DNA of 64,000 nt from an uncultured Clostridia bacterium (GTDB lineage: Bacteria > Bacillota > Clostridia > TANB77 > CAG-508): contig CAJFLB010000001.1 of NCBI GenBank assembly GCA_904387305.1, forward strand, positions 47,300 to 111,299, written 5' to 3'. Shown here piece after piece: positions 23,811 to 33,001 of this stretch; the first letter of the stretch is position 1, and the number at the start of each line of letters is the position of its first letter. Made by a program: the position numbers and the translations under genes. Below the pieces are notes generated by a model that was not told where the DNA came from, searched no databases, and worked only from the letters and a program-made list of their open reading frames with translations.

Positions 23811-25505
23811 CTATTTCCATTTCATAGAAATATGACCTTGTTTTGTTTCTTTTTTAGAATTTAAGAAGCCAGAACGATATTCTCTTTTTTCAATAGGAGG
23901 TAAGAAGTAAGAACTACCTTTCACTTTTTCAAGAGGGGAAGCACCTACTGTATAAGGAACACCAAAAGACTTAGAGTCACACATAGCAATCATATAGACA
24001 AAAAGACCAAGTGCAATTCCTAAAAATCCACATAAATATCCTAAAAAGATAAAGACAAATCGATAAACTCTTAAGTGAAATCCAAATGCATAATCTGGAA
24101 TGGCAAAAGAGGCTGTTGCAGTAATGGCAACAACAATGATTAAAATAGGACTCACTATTCCGGCACTAACAGCAGCTTGTCCCATTACCAAAGCACCAAC
24201 AATTCCAATGGTAGGTCCAATAGGAGAAGGTACTCTTAAACCAGCTTCACGGATTAGTTCAAATGATAGCTCTAACACCAATAATTCAAAAATAATTGGA
24301 AAAGGAACATTGGCACGAGATGCTAAAATAGAAAATAGTAATTCTGTTGGTAAAATTTCTTGATGAAAGCTGGTAACGGCAATATAGAGACCAGGTAGTA
24401 AAAGAGTAATAAAAGCAGCAATCAATCTAATCAATTTTGTGAAATTAGAAAAAAGTGCTTTTTGATTTTTGTCATCAGGTGAACTTAAAAAATCAGATAA
24501 AATACCAGGTGTGATAAGGGCATAAGGAGAGCCATTTACGAGAATAATCACTCTACCATCTAATAAGTAGCTGGCAGCTTTATCAGGTCTTTCAGTAGAA
24601 ATAAGTTGAGGCGTATTTAGATGACTAGAATCGGATATCAATTGTTCTAATTGGCCAGCAGAAAGTAATGAATCAACATCTAAATTATTCATTCGAAATT
24701 TTACTTCTGCAATTAAATCTTCATTGGCAAGTCCTGAAACATAACAAATGCCACATTTTGTTTTAGTAATATTTCCAACATTCATATTTTCAATAACTAA
24801 ATTTTCATTATTCACAAATCTTCTGATAAGAGAGGTGTTGGTCCTAATATTTTCAACAAAGGATTCATGAGGTCCTCTAATAACAATTTCATTGCTAGGT
24901 TTTTCGATACCTCTTTGATTAAACCCTTTTACTTCTATATCAAAAGCAATATCTAGAGTATCTACAAATAAGGCACAATTTCCAGAATTAATACCTGAGA
25001 TGGCTTCTTCAAAAGTAGAAACCTGTTTGATTGCATTTTGAGGAACAAGACAGCTAGAAATATAATTTGGTAAATTAAATTTTTTGATTTTTCGAACGGT
25101 AATATTATTGGAAACTGATTCAGAAATTACTCTATTTTGGGAACTATCATACAAATTATTTCGGTTTCTCATCATAAGTGGTTCTAAAATAAATTCATTC
25201 ATAATTTTTGTATTAATCATTCCATCAATAAAAATAAGAAGAGCATTGTATTGCTTTCCTCTAGAGTTTAAGATAAAATTACGAAAAATAATATCAGAAT
25301 TAATTAATAAATTATATTTGGTTTTCAAATAATTTGTATTGGCAGCAATATTAGGAAAAATTTTTGTTTTTTCGTTTCCTTCTTTTCCTAATGTACTATC
25401 TGGATATACTTTGGTATTTAAATCTTCTACTAAATTAAAATTATAAGTTTCTTTATTATTAGGTGTATAAGTAAAAAGTGAAGAAAATAAATCTTTTAAA
25501 TTCAT
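23811..25505 (-). CDS. gerAA: Germinant receptor A subunit (GerA family)
   Basis: The 564-residue protein starts at ATG 25505 after AGGAGA. The soluble N-terminal domain (about 1-330) contains DIIFRNFILNSRGKQYNALL and FVDTLDIAFDIEVKGFNQRG. It is followed by RGPHESFVENIRTN and SLIRR, a block diagnostic of GerAA, GerKA and SpoVAF proteins. Four to five membrane helices follow, starting near residue 360 (LLPGLYIAVTSFHQEILPTEL), with FELLVLELSFELIREAGLRV and the GPTIGIVGALVMGQAAV loop. It works with GerAB and GerAC as a nutrient receptor and ion channel in the spore inner membrane. It is the first gene of the operon. Confidence 0.95.
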   Translation of the reverse strand: MNLKDLFSSLFTYTPNNKETYNFNLVEDLNTKVYPDSTLGKEGNEKTKIFPNIAANTNYLKTKYNLLINSDIIFRNFILNSRGKQYNALLIFIDGMINTKIMNEFILEPLMMRNRNNLYDSSQNRVISESVSNNITVRKIKKFNLPNYISSCLVPQNAIKQVSTFEEAISGINSGNCALFVDTLDIAFDIEVKGFNQRGIEKPSNEIVIRGPHESFVENIRTNTSLIRRFVNNENLVIENMNVGNITKTKCGICYVSGLANEDLIAEVKFRMNNLDVDSLLSAGQLEQLISDSSHLNTPQLISTERPDKAASYLLDGRVIILVNGSPYALITPGILSDFLSSPDDKNQKALFSNFTKLIRLIAAFITLLLPGLYIAVTSFHQEILPTELLFSILASRANVPFPIIFELLVLELSFELIREAGLRVPSPIGPTIGIVGALVMGQAAVSAGIVSPILIIVVAITATASFAIPDYAFGFHLRVYRFVFIFLGYLCGFLGIALGLFVYMIAMCDSKSFGVPYTVGASPLEKVKGSSYFLPPIEKREYRSGFLNSKKETKQGHISMKWK

Positions 25506-25669
25506 AATGAAATCTCCTAATTCATAACAATATATTTTTTATTAGTTCAACTTATTAGAAATAATTGTCATTTTATTTTAGTATTGCTAAATTTTTTAAA
25601 TTTATACTAGTTTTTATATAATAAAAATGATATAATAAAAGCATAGTGTTATGAAAGGAAAACAATAAT

Positions 25670-26818
25670 ATGAAAGAAGAAATAATCGATAAAATCACTT
25701 CAGTGATATTATTTTTACTGATTATAGGTATTTTTGCAGTTATCATTGTTTTTTCTATTATTGCAATTCAAGAATTTTCAGGAGAAGAAAAAGCATTAGC
25801 ATTTATAGAAAATCCAGGAAATGTTTCAACTGTAGCAAGTGATGAAAAAACAGTAGAGGATGATATAGAAGTACCAGAAATTGTTGAAAATCCGATTAGT
25901 TCAATAGAAAAAAATAATAACAGTACAAATACAGATTATTCAAATGTACAAGTAGATAAATATTTTTATAATCAATTAGATGAAAAATCAAGAATTATAT
26001 ATAGAGCATTTGAAAGTAATAAAGAACAACTGAAAACAGGAACCTACCAGATTGAGTTAGGAACGAGTTTTTCGGATATATTATCTCAAAGCAATGGGCA
26101 AGAAAAATTAGGAGAATATTATCAATCTGCAATAGAAGCCTATACATATGACAATCCAGAAATTTTTTATTTAAGTCCAAAAAAAATGTATCTAAATATA
26201 GAAACCACCACTAGAGGAGGCGTTTCAACATATAATGTATATATCAATTCTGGAAATGAAGCCAATTATTTAACAGAGGAATTTAATTCTAAACAAGCAG
26301 TAGATCAAGCAATCATGCAAATTGAGCAAGTAAAAAATCAAATTTTGCAAAATAAAACAGGAAATACCTATGAAGATGTTAAATTGGTACATGACTATTT
26401 AGTAGATAATATTAGTTATGATAGTAGTTTATCAAAACAAAATATTTATAATATTTATGGAGCATTGGTAAATAGAGAATGTGTATGTGAAGGATATGCA
26501 AGAGCTTTTAAATATTTATTAGATGAATTAGATATACCTTGTGTAATGGTAATTGGAACAGCAACAAACTCACAAGGAGAAACAGAAAATCATGCTTGGA
26601 ACTATGTCCAATTAAATGGAAATTGGTATGCAGTAGATAGTACTTGGGATGACCCAGTTGTCATAGGAGGAGGAACTGCAAGTGAAGAATCCAGATATAA
26701 GTATTTCTTAGTAGGAAGAGAAGTCATTGACCAAGATCATAGCCCAAGTGGTCAATTTACAGAAGGTGGAAAAATATTTAGTTATCCAAATCTAAATTAT
26801 GAAAGTTATTCAAATTAA
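25670..26818 (+). CDS. Membrane-anchored transglutaminase-like (papain fold) protein
   Basis: The 382-residue protein starts at ATG 25670 after AAAGGAAAA. One N-terminal transmembrane helix (about 11-34) is followed by a low-complexity linker rich in Glu/Asn/Ser. The C-terminal domain has the transglutaminase-like triad: Cys273 in CVCEGYARAF, His308 in NHAWNYVQL and Asp323 in AVDSTWDDP. Upstream, EDVKLVHDYLVDNISYD is the usual lead-in helix of this superfamily. The catalytic part should face outside. In spore-formers such proteins can act as proteases or cross-linking enzymes; the substrate is unknown. The gene is divergent from the ger operon, and a TATAAT box lies near 25631. Confidence 0.82.
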   Translation: MKEEIIDKITSVILFLLIIGIFAVIIVFSIIAIQEFSGEEKALAFIENPGNVSTVASDEKTVEDDIEVPEIVENPISSIEKNNNSTNTDYSNVQVDKYFYNQLDEKSRIIYRAFESNKEQLKTGTYQIELGTSFSDILSQSNGQEKLGEYYQSAIEAYTYDNPEIFYLSPKKMYLNIETTTRGGVSTYNVYINSGNEANYLTEEFNSKQAVDQAIMQIEQVKNQILQNKTGNTYEDVKLVHDYLVDNISYDSSLSKQNIYNIYGALVNRECVCEGYARAFKYLLDELDIPCVMVIGTATNSQGETENHAWNYVQLNGNWYAVDSTWDDPVVIGGGTASEESRYKYFLVGREVIDQDHSPSGQFTEGGKIFSYPNLNYESYSN

Positions 26819-26862
26819 AGAAAGGAGTAAGTTGTGTAGCATAAAGCGAACAACAAATCAAT

Positions 26863-27720
26863 ATGATATTAGAAGAACTATTTGGGAATAAAATAAAAGT
26901 ATATGCATTTGTTGGACCATCAGGAACGGGGAAAAGTTACCGTGCGCAAATGGTAGCAAGCGAAAGAAACATAAACTATATTATAGATGATGGATTATTA
27001 ATTAAAGATAATGAAGTATTGGCAGGAGAATCAGCAAAAAAAGCACCTACCAAAGTGGGAACAGTTAAACATGCATTATTCTATGAAAAAGAAGAAAGAG
27101 ACAAAGTGGTAAAGGCACTAAAAAAAGAAAGACCACAAAGTATCTTAATATTAGGGACCTCTGATGGTATGGTACAAAAAATTGCGGCCAATTTAGGATT
27201 ACCTGAAATTAGTGAATATATCTATATAACAGATGTAGCTACAAAGCAAGAAATGGAAACAGCAAGAAGAATTCGTGTAACAGAAGGAAAACATGTTATT
27301 CCAGTACCAACTTTTCAAATAAAAAAAGACTTTTCTGGGTATTTATTAGACCCATTACAAATTTTTAAATCAAAAGGAAAGGGGCAAAAACCATATATAT
27401 CAGAAAAGTCTATTATAAGACCTACTTTTAGTTATCTTGGGAAATTTACCATATCAGATTTAGTGTTTAGACAAATATTAGAATACATTGCTGTTAAAAC
27501 ACCAGCAATATATAAAATTTCAAGAACAAGAGTAGAAAATTATGGTGAGGGTGCTAAAATCTATGTAGAAGTTACTGTTATGTATGGATATAATGTAATC
27601 AATGGAATTAAAGATTTTAAAGATAGAGCAAGAAAAGAAATTGAGAAATTAACAGCTATGAATGTTGTAGAACTAGAGGTAGTAGCTAAAAATATATATG
27701 TGCCAGAAAAACAAGAATAG
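26863..27720 (+). CDS. P-loop NTPase fused to an Asp23/Gls24-like domain
   Basis: A 285-residue protein. The N-terminal P-loop is FVGPSGTGKSYRA (Lys24 region), followed by YIIDDGLLIKD and ILILGTSDGMVQKIA, giving a small kinase-like core. From about residue 195 the sequence TISDLVFRQILEYIAVKTPAIYKI begins an Asp23/Gls24 (alkaline-shock) type domain with KIYVEVTVMYGYNV and KEIEKLTAMNVVELEVVAKNIYV. The ATG at 26863 has no adjacent Shine-Dalgarno; the only AAAGGAG is 37 bases upstream. A TTG at 26832 behind that site opens a 19-codon frame overlapping this start, so coupling by a leader peptide is possible. The role is unknown; Asp23 proteins associate with the envelope. Confidence 0.75.
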   Translation: MILEELFGNKIKVYAFVGPSGTGKSYRAQMVASERNINYIIDDGLLIKDNEVLAGESAKKAPTKVGTVKHALFYEKEERDKVVKALKKERPQSILILGTSDGMVQKIAANLGLPEISEYIYITDVATKQEMETARRIRVTEGKHVIPVPTFQIKKDFSGYLLDPLQIFKSKGKGQKPYISEKSIIRPTFSYLGKFTISDLVFRQILEYIAVKTPAIYKISRTRVENYGEGAKIYVEVTVMYGYNVINGIKDFKDRARKEIEKLTAMNVVELEVVAKNIYVPEKQE

Positions 27721-27744
27721 AATTCGTTTTATAAAGAAAGAAAC

Positions 27745-27784
27745 AATCCAGTATCTTTAGGCACTTATGCCTTGATACTGGATT
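27745..27784. terminator. Hairpin between convergent genes
   Basis: AATCCAGTATC pairs with GATACTGGATT, with an inner AGGC/GCCT stem. There is no strong T-run, so terminator function is moderate. It separates the P-loop gene from the minus-strand small gene. Confidence 0.5.
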
Positions 27785-27789
27785 AGGTA

Positions 27790-27948
27790 TTAATCTAGGT
27801 CGACAAAATCTTTTAGCATTCGACCCAACCAAGCTCCGAATCCTCCGAACATGATCCAGAGTATGAACTTGGTTACAATTGGTAATTCACCAAATCCAGG
27901 AATACTGGAAATGGCAAGGATACAAAAGACAGCACCTATAATTTTCAT
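27790..27948 (-). CDS. Small 52-residue hydrophobic protein
   Basis: ATG 27948 follows AAAGGAGA on the minus strand, and the frame runs 52 codons to a TAA at 27790-27792. Residues about 2-20 (KIIGAVFCILAISSIPGFG) and 24-42 (IVTKFILWIMFGGFGAWLG) are hydrophobic, ending in a charged tail RMLKDFVDLD. Gly-rich FGGFGAWLG suggests close helix packing. I recognise no family. The gene stands alone between convergent and divergent neighbours and lies near sporulation genes; a small membrane or spore-envelope protein is possible. The ribosome site and intact frame are the evidence that it is real. Confidence 0.65.
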   Translation of the reverse strand: MKIIGAVFCILAISSIPGFGELPIVTKFILWIMFGGFGAWLGRMLKDFVDLD

Positions 27949-28176
27949 GGGTGCTACATCTCCTTTCTATGTGTGTATATGACAATAAATTCCATATATA
28001 TTATATCACATTTTGCTAATAATATCAAATAAAGTAGCTACTAGAGAACTGATAAGTTACATAAAATGTTATAGTTCATTTCCAAATATTTTTCACTTAT
28101 GCATTTGGAAATGAACAGTAACCATAAATGTTTCATTAATTTAAGAGTATAAAAATATAAGAAAAGAGGAAAACAT

Positions 28177-28836
28177 ATGTCTTTTATAGTGGCAATTGAT
28201 GGACCTGCAGGAGCAGGAAAAGGAACTATAACCAAATTGGTGGGGGAGAAATTAGGATTAGTCAATATTGATACAGGCGCAACCTTTCGATGTGTTGCTT
28301 TAAATATGCTTCAAGAGCATATTGATATACAAGAAGAAGAAAAAATAGAAAAAATGTTGAATAATATCAATATTGAAATGCATACTGATGGAAAAATATT
28401 TTTAAATGGAGAAGATGTAACACACAGAATTAGAGAAAATGATGTAAATGGATTGGTTTCACCAGTATCTACATTACCAGTAGTAAGAAATAAATTATTA
28501 GAAGTACAAAGAAATATTGCAAAAGGAAAAAATGTTATCATGGAAGGAAGAGATATTGGAACGGTGGTATTTCCAAATGCAGATGTAAAAATCTATTTAG
28601 ATGCAGCAGCAGAGGAAAGAGCAAGAAGAAGAGTATTGCAAAATCAAGAAAAGGGAATAGAAAGTTCTTATGAAGAAGTGCTAAAAGGAATCAAAGATAG
28701 AGATAAAAGAGATTCCACTAGAGAAATTGCACCACTCAAAAAAGCAGAAGATGCCATGTATGTAGATTCTACTAATTTAAGTATTGAGCAAGTGGTTAAT
28801 CAAATTGTAAAAATAATAGAAAATAATAAAAAATAA
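28177..28836 (+). CDS. cmk: Cytidylate kinase
   Basis: The 219-residue enzyme phosphorylates CMP and dCMP with ATP. ATG 28177 follows AGAAAAGAGGAAA. It has the P-loop IDGPAGAGKGTITK (residues 7-20), the NMP-binding segment VNIDTGATFRCVAL, EGRDIGTVVFPNADVKIYLDA and RDKRDSTREIAPL, all standard for the family. A plsC gene follows, as in many Firmicutes. The length is normal. Confidence 0.96.
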   Translation: MSFIVAIDGPAGAGKGTITKLVGEKLGLVNIDTGATFRCVALNMLQEHIDIQEEEKIEKMLNNINIEMHTDGKIFLNGEDVTHRIRENDVNGLVSPVSTLPVVRNKLLEVQRNIAKGKNVIMEGRDIGTVVFPNADVKIYLDAAAEERARRRVLQNQEKGIESSYEEVLKGIKDRDKRDSTREIAPLKKAEDAMYVDSTNLSIEQVVNQIVKIIENNKK

Positions 28837-28941
28837 TATTAGAGATGTTTTATTTGGACAAAAAGTTGAACCAAAGGGGCAGATGATTTTAATATTGCAA
28901 ATATGATAAATTAATGAAAAATAAAAGAAAAGGAGAAAAAA

Positions 28942-29538
28942 ATGAAAAAAGTATTAAAGGAAATTATAAAATGGATTGTAAGAGGAGCTTTATATATATG
29001 GTTTAAGATTTTTTATCAAGCAGAAATAAAAGGATTAGAAAATGTCCCTAAAGATGGTGCATTAATATTTTGTGGGAACCATAGAAGTTATCTAGATCCA
29101 CCACTAATGGTGGTAACTGCCAAAAGAGATATGAAATTTTTAGCCAAAGAGGAGTTATATAAAAATAAATTCTTAGCATTTTTAGGATGGGCTTTTGAAG
29201 CCATACCAGTAAAAAGAGACGAAAAAGATGTATCTGCTATAAAAAAATCATTGAAAGATTTAAAAGAAGGAAAATGTATTGCTTTATTCCCAGAAGGAAC
29301 TAGAAATGGATTAGAAAAAGGAGAAAAAGTAAAAGATGGTGTTGCCTTTTTTGCCATAAGAAGTGGAGCAAAAGTTGTACCTTGTGGTATAAAAGGTGGA
29401 ACAAAAGACCATCATAAAATTACAATTACTTATGGAGAGCCATTAGATTATAGTGAGTATAAAGGAAGCAAGGATAAAGAAGTTTTAGATAAAGTAACAG
29501 AAGAAATCATGAGCAAGATTATAGAACTTGCTAGTTAG
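28942..29538 (+). CDS. plsC: 1-acyl-sn-glycerol-3-phosphate acyltransferase
   Basis: A 198-residue membrane-associated enzyme that adds the second acyl chain to lysophosphatidate in phospholipid synthesis. ATG 28942 follows AAAGGAG. The catalytic HX4D motif is NHRSYLDP (about residues 51-58); the substrate-binding block is LFPEGTRNG (about 115-123). An N-terminal hydrophobic helix is present. It follows cmk by 105 bases, and its stop lies two bases before the ribosome site of the next gene. Confidence 0.93.
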   Translation: MKKVLKEIIKWIVRGALYIWFKIFYQAEIKGLENVPKDGALIFCGNHRSYLDPPLMVVTAKRDMKFLAKEELYKNKFLAFLGWAFEAIPVKRDEKDVSAIKKSLKDLKEGKCIALFPEGTRNGLEKGEKVKDGVAFFAIRSGAKVVPCGIKGGTKDHHKITITYGEPLDYSEYKGSKDKEVLDKVTEEIMSKIIELAS

Positions 29539-29546
29539 GAGAATAC

Positions 29547-30089
29547 ATGTATGTACTAAAATATATTGTCATATTACTGTTATTTATGATAGCAATAGTA
29601 TTTAGCAAAAGTAAAAATAAAACAATTAAAACAATAGGATTAGTGGTAACGATTTTAGCACTCATTATATATGTATATATGCAATTTGGTTCTGTTATTA
29701 TATTTAATCCAATTTTCATCATTTTGTACATAGCAATTTTGTTTGGTATATTTTTATTTATCTATAAAAAATATAGAAATATAAAATACCAAAAAGAAAC
29801 TTATGAAGATATTAATTATTTAAATAGAGATGTTTCTACAGAATATCCACCATCTATTGTAGGATATTTATTTAATCAAAAATTAAGATATAAAGATTTG
29901 ATTGCAGACATTATGGAATTATATGCTCAAAAAATAATTAATATATCAAAAAGTAATGAACAGGGAGAAACGAAAATTCATTTTTATTTACAAGGAGAGG
30001 ATTATAGAAATAAAATTAGCAGCCAAAGTCAATTATACATCATCCGAACACTAATAAATGACAATCAAAACGCAAATTTTGATTTATGA
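29547..30089 (+). CDS. DUF2207-like membrane protein, N-terminal part of a split gene
   Basis: A 180-residue product starting at ATG 29547, with TAGGAG overlapping the plsC stop. Three hydrophobic helices (about 1-18, 27-47 and 50-72) are followed by a soluble part with STEYPPSIVGYLFNQKL, similar to the PP-x-VGYL lead of the DUF2207 C-terminal region. It stops with TGA in an ATGA overlap with the next frame, which carries the remainder of that region. The pair could be a true two-gene arrangement or one gene broken by a shift; the usual long extracellular N-terminal domain is absent either way. Function unknown. Confidence 0.6.
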   Translation: MYVLKYIVILLLFMIAIVFSKSKNKTIKTIGLVVTILALIIYVYMQFGSVIIFNPIFIILYIAILFGIFLFIYKKYRNIKYQKETYEDINYLNRDVSTEYPPSIVGYLFNQKLRYKDLIADIMELYAQKIINISKSNEQGETKIHFYLQGEDYRNKISSQSQLYIIRTLINDNQNANFDL

Positions 30090-30373
30090 AAAGCTCTGAA
30101 AACACAAATGCATTTTTAAGTTCATATGGAGAAAATGAATTAAAAAAATGGATGAAATTTAAAAACTTCATTAAAGAATATACATTATTAAAAGAAAGAA
30201 CTATAGAAGAAATTGCGATATATGAAAGCTATATTCCATATGCAATAGCACTTGATGTAAATGTTCAATATAAGAATACAAGATTTGATATATTTGATGA
30301 AAAGGAAATGGAATCAATTATTAATGAAAGTCATAGTGCAAACTTTTTACAAAGTATGGGAATAACGGTATAG
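30086..30373 (+). CDS. DUF2207-like C-terminal part of the split gene
   Basis: A 95-residue soluble product starting at ATG 30086, overlapping the previous TGA by four bases. NELKKWMKFKNFIKEYTLLKERTIEEIAIYESYIPYAIALDVN matches, in short pieces (KWMKFKNFIKEY, YESYIPYAIALDV), the conserved W-x-x-F-x-x-Y...E-x-Y-L-x-Y-A-x-A-L-G-V block near the end of DUF2207 proteins. No own ribosome site is obvious, so it depends on coupling or on a shift from the preceding frame. The typA promoter begins five bases after its stop. Confidence 0.6.
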   Translation: MKSSENTNAFLSSYGENELKKWMKFKNFIKEYTLLKERTIEEIAIYESYIPYAIALDVNVQYKNTRFDIFDEKEMESIINESHSANFLQSMGITV

Positions 30374-30378
30374 AAAAT

Positions 30379-30407
30379 TTGACAAAATCACCTAATTGGT
30401 GTATAAT
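30379..30407 (+). promoter_or_regulatory. Promoter of typA
   Basis: TTGACA (30379-30384), a 17-bp spacer and TATAAT (30402-30407), both consensus. The leader is about 200 nt and contains a GGCGTTTTTCAA/TTGAAAAACGTC hairpin (30432-30466) and a family A palindrome. Confidence 0.87.
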
Positions 30408-30504
30408 CTTATAAGCTTATTTTTAGAGATTTAGGCGTTTTTCAAGAAAAACATTGAAAAACGTCTTAAGTTATGATAATAGGTGTCCAATTGGTGAGGC
30501 AGGG

Positions 30505-30582
30505 CCATTGGGGGCCATTGGGACCAGGTCTGTTTGGTCCCAAGTGGGTCCAAACAGACCTGGTCCCAATGGCCCCCAATGG
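30505..30582. repeat. Family A palindrome in the typA leader
   Basis: The arms 30505-30542 and 30545-30582 are 38-bp complements with one mismatch. The variant GGTCTGTTTGG in one arm is matched by CCAAACAGACC in the other, while other copies have TCCG/CGGA. Confidence 0.87.
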
Positions 30583-30613
30583 ACAACCACGAGAAAAGAG
30601 AGGGAGTAGAAAA

Positions 30614-32428
30614 ATGAACAACAAAAACATTAGAAATATTGCGATTATTGCACACGTAGACCACGGAAAAACAACATTAGTAGATGCTTTATTAAAACAA
30701 AGCCATGTTTTTAGAGAAAATGAACAAGTAGCAGAAAGAATCATGGATTCTAACGATTTGGAGAAAGAAAGAGGAATTACAATTCTTTCTAAAAATACAT
30801 CTGTTATGTATCATGATATCAAAATTAATATTGTGGATACACCAGGACACGCAGATTTTGGTGGAGAAGTAGAAAGAGTACTAAAAACAGTTGATGGAGT
30901 ACTTTTATTAGTTGACGCTTTTGAAGGAGCAATGCCACAAACAAGAGAAGTATTGAAAAAATCATTAGCTTTAGGTTTAAAACCAATTGTGGTTATTAAT
31001 AAAATAGATAGACCAGGAGCAACTCCAGAAAAAGTTGTTGATCAAGTTATCGAACTATTTATTGAGTTAGATGCAAATGACGAACAACTAGATTTCCCAG
31101 TTGTGTATGCTTCAGCGAAAAATGGAATTGCCAAAATGGATTTAAATGAAGAAACAAATGATTTACATTGCTTATTTGAAACAATTGTAAATACCATTCA
31201 AGCACCAAACTGTGATGAAGAAGGACCAGCACAAATGTTAGTATCTAACATTGATTATGATGATTATGTTGGAAGAATTGCAGTAGGAAGAGTAGAAAGA
31301 GGAAGTATAAAAGTTGGAATGCCAGTAGCTATCTGTGGAAAAGAAGATAAAATTACACAAGGTAGAATTGCAAAGGTATATACACATGTTGGATTAAATA
31401 AAGTAGAAGTAGAAGAAGGAAAAGCAGGAGATATTATTGAACTTGCAGGATTACCAGATATCAACATTGGAGATACCATTTGTGATTTTAATCATCCAGA
31501 AAAAATACCATTTGTGGATATTGATGAACCAACTGTATCTATGACATTTAGTGTTAATAATGGACCATTTGCAGGAAAAGAAGGACAATTTATTACATCT
31601 CGTCATATTCGTGATAGATTGTTTAAAGAATTAGAAAGAAATGTATCATTAAGAGTAAAAGAAACAGATTCACCAGATTCTTTTGAAGTATCAGGAAGAG
31701 GAGAATTACATTTATCTGTATTAATTGAAACAATGAGAAGAGAAGGATTTGAATTATTAGTATCTCGTCCAAAAGTTATCTTCAAAGAAATTGATGGTGT
31801 AAAATGTGAACCAATTGAAGATTTAGTAGTGAATGTTCCAGATGACTGTGTAGGAAATGTTATTGAAAAATTGGGAAGAAGAAAAGCAGAAATGGTAAAT
31901 ATGGAACCTGCTGAAGATGGACATACAAAAATTGAATTTAAGATTCCAGCAAGAGGATTAATTGGATATAGAACAGAATTCTTAACAGACACAAAAGGTG
32001 AAGGAACCATGAATCATATATTTGATTCTTACCAACCATATAAAGGAGATATCCAAGCACGTGTTAGAGGAACCATTGTTGCTTTTGAAAATGGAAAATC
32101 TGTAACATACGGATTATACAATGCACAAGATAAAGGTGATTTATTCATTGGACCTGGTGTAGAAGTATATGAAGGAATGATTGTTGGATTAAACTCAAGA
32201 GGAGAAGATTTAGCAATCAATGTATGTAAAGAAAAACATTTAACAAATACAAGAGCTTCTGGTTCAGACGATGCATTACGTTTAGTACCACCAATTCAAA
32301 TGTCACTAGAAAAAGCCATTGAATTTATTCAAGATGATGAATTAGTAGAAGTAACACCAAAATCAATCAGATTAAGAAAGAAAATCTTAGATACAAAGGA
32401 AAGAGAAAGAGCTAATAGAAACAAATAG
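30614..32428 (+). CDS. typA: Translational GTPase TypA/BipA
   Basis: The 604-residue ribosome-binding GTPase is linked to stress and low-temperature ribosome assembly. ATG 30614 is used, with GAGGGAG at 30599-30605; frames extending upstream read through the palindrome. Motifs: G1 [15 protein letters not shown] (residue 11 onward), switch 1 ERGITI, G3 DTPGHADF, G4 NKIDRPGA, then domains matching EF-G, and the BipA-specific C-terminus with [19 protein letters not shown]. Full length, with an intact C-terminal domain. A family A repeat begins nine bases after the stop. Confidence 0.96.
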   Translation: MNNKNIRNIAIIAHVDHGKTTLVDALLKQSHVFRENEQVAERIMDSNDLEKERGITILSKNTSVMYHDIKINIVDTPGHADFGGEVERVLKTVDGVLLLVDAFEGAMPQTREVLKKSLALGLKPIVVINKIDRPGATPEKVVDQVIELFIELDANDEQLDFPVVYASAKNGIAKMDLNEETNDLHCLFETIVNTIQAPNCDEEGPAQMLVSNIDYDDYVGRIAVGRVERGSIKVGMPVAICGKEDKITQGRIAKVYTHVGLNKVEVEEGKAGDIIELAGLPDINIGDTICDFNHPEKIPFVDIDEPTVSMTFSVNNGPFAGKEGQFITSRHIRDRLFKELERNVSLRVKETDSPDSFEVSGRGELHLSVLIETMRREGFELLVSRPKVIFKEIDGVKCEPIEDLVVNVPDDCVGNVIEKLGRRKAEMVNMEPAEDGHTKIEFKIPARGLIGYRTEFLTDTKGEGTMNHIFDSYQPYKGDIQARVRGTIVAFENGKSVTYGLYNAQDKGDLFIGPGVEVYEGMIVGLNSRGEDLAINVCKEKHLTNTRASGSDDALRLVPPIQMSLEKAIEFIQDDELVEVTPKSIRLRKKILDTKERERANRNK

Positions 32429-32436
32429 GGCCGTTT

Positions 32437-32467
32437 GGGTCCATTGGGACCAGGTCCCAATGGACCC
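32437..32467. repeat. Family A repeat between typA and the Nudix gene
   Basis: A short-form GGGTCC...GGACCC palindrome. An open frame runs through it in phase with the Nudix gene, which makes the start of that gene uncertain. Confidence 0.85.
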
Positions 32468-32497
32468 ATTAATGAACAAGAACAAGTAGATAAAGAA

Positions 32498-33001
32498 ATG
32501 ATGATAGAATATATAAATACATTTAAAGATGTGTTAACTAGAGAAAATAAAATGTGTCATTTTACAGCTTCTAGTTGGATTGTGAACAAACAAAGAACAA
32601 AGGTATTAATGATTTATCATAATATTTATCAATCTTGGGCATGGACAGGTGGACATAGTGATGGAGATGAAAATTTGTTACATGTTGCTTTAAAAGAGGC
32701 AAAAGAAGAAACAGGACTAAAAAATTTAAAAGTATTAAAACAAGACATATATAGCTTAGAAATAGTAACAGTAGATTGCCATATAAAAAGAGGAAAATTT
32801 ATACCATCCCATTTACATTTAGATTGTTGTTATTTATTTGAAGCTGATGAAAATGAACCACTTAGAATAAAAGAAGATGAAAATAGTGGTGTAAAATGGA
32901 TTGATATTGAGAAAGCAACAGAAGTAACTAATGAACCTAAAATGATACCAATTTATCAGAAATTAAATGATAAATTGGGTATATGGAGGAAACAAAATTG
33001 A
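32498..33001 (+). CDS. Nudix hydrolase
   Basis: About 167 residues. The Nudix box is GGHSDGDENLLHVAL followed by KEAKEETGL, matching GX5EX7REUXEEXGU with Lys for the first Arg. The family hydrolyses nucleoside diphosphates linked to another group; the substrate here cannot be read from sequence. The start is uncertain: ATG 32498 (MMIEYINTFKDVL) begins the conserved fold but has only a weak AAAGA upstream, while a TTG at 32435 would put 21 repeat-encoded residues in front. The stop overlaps the trmR start as TTGA, so the two are coupled. Confidence 0.82.
   Translation: MMIEYINTFKDVLTRENKMCHFTASSWIVNKQRTKVLMIYHNIYQSWAWTGGHSDGDENLLHVALKEAKEETGLKNLKVLKQDIYSLEIVTVDCHIKRGKFIPSHLHLDCCYLFEADENEPLRIKEDENSGVKWIDIEKATEVTNEPKMIPIYQKLNDKLGIWRKQN

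Noticed and set aside
30473-30613. Extended N-terminus of typA
   Set aside because: It would translate the palindrome; the conserved start follows GAGGGAG at 30599.
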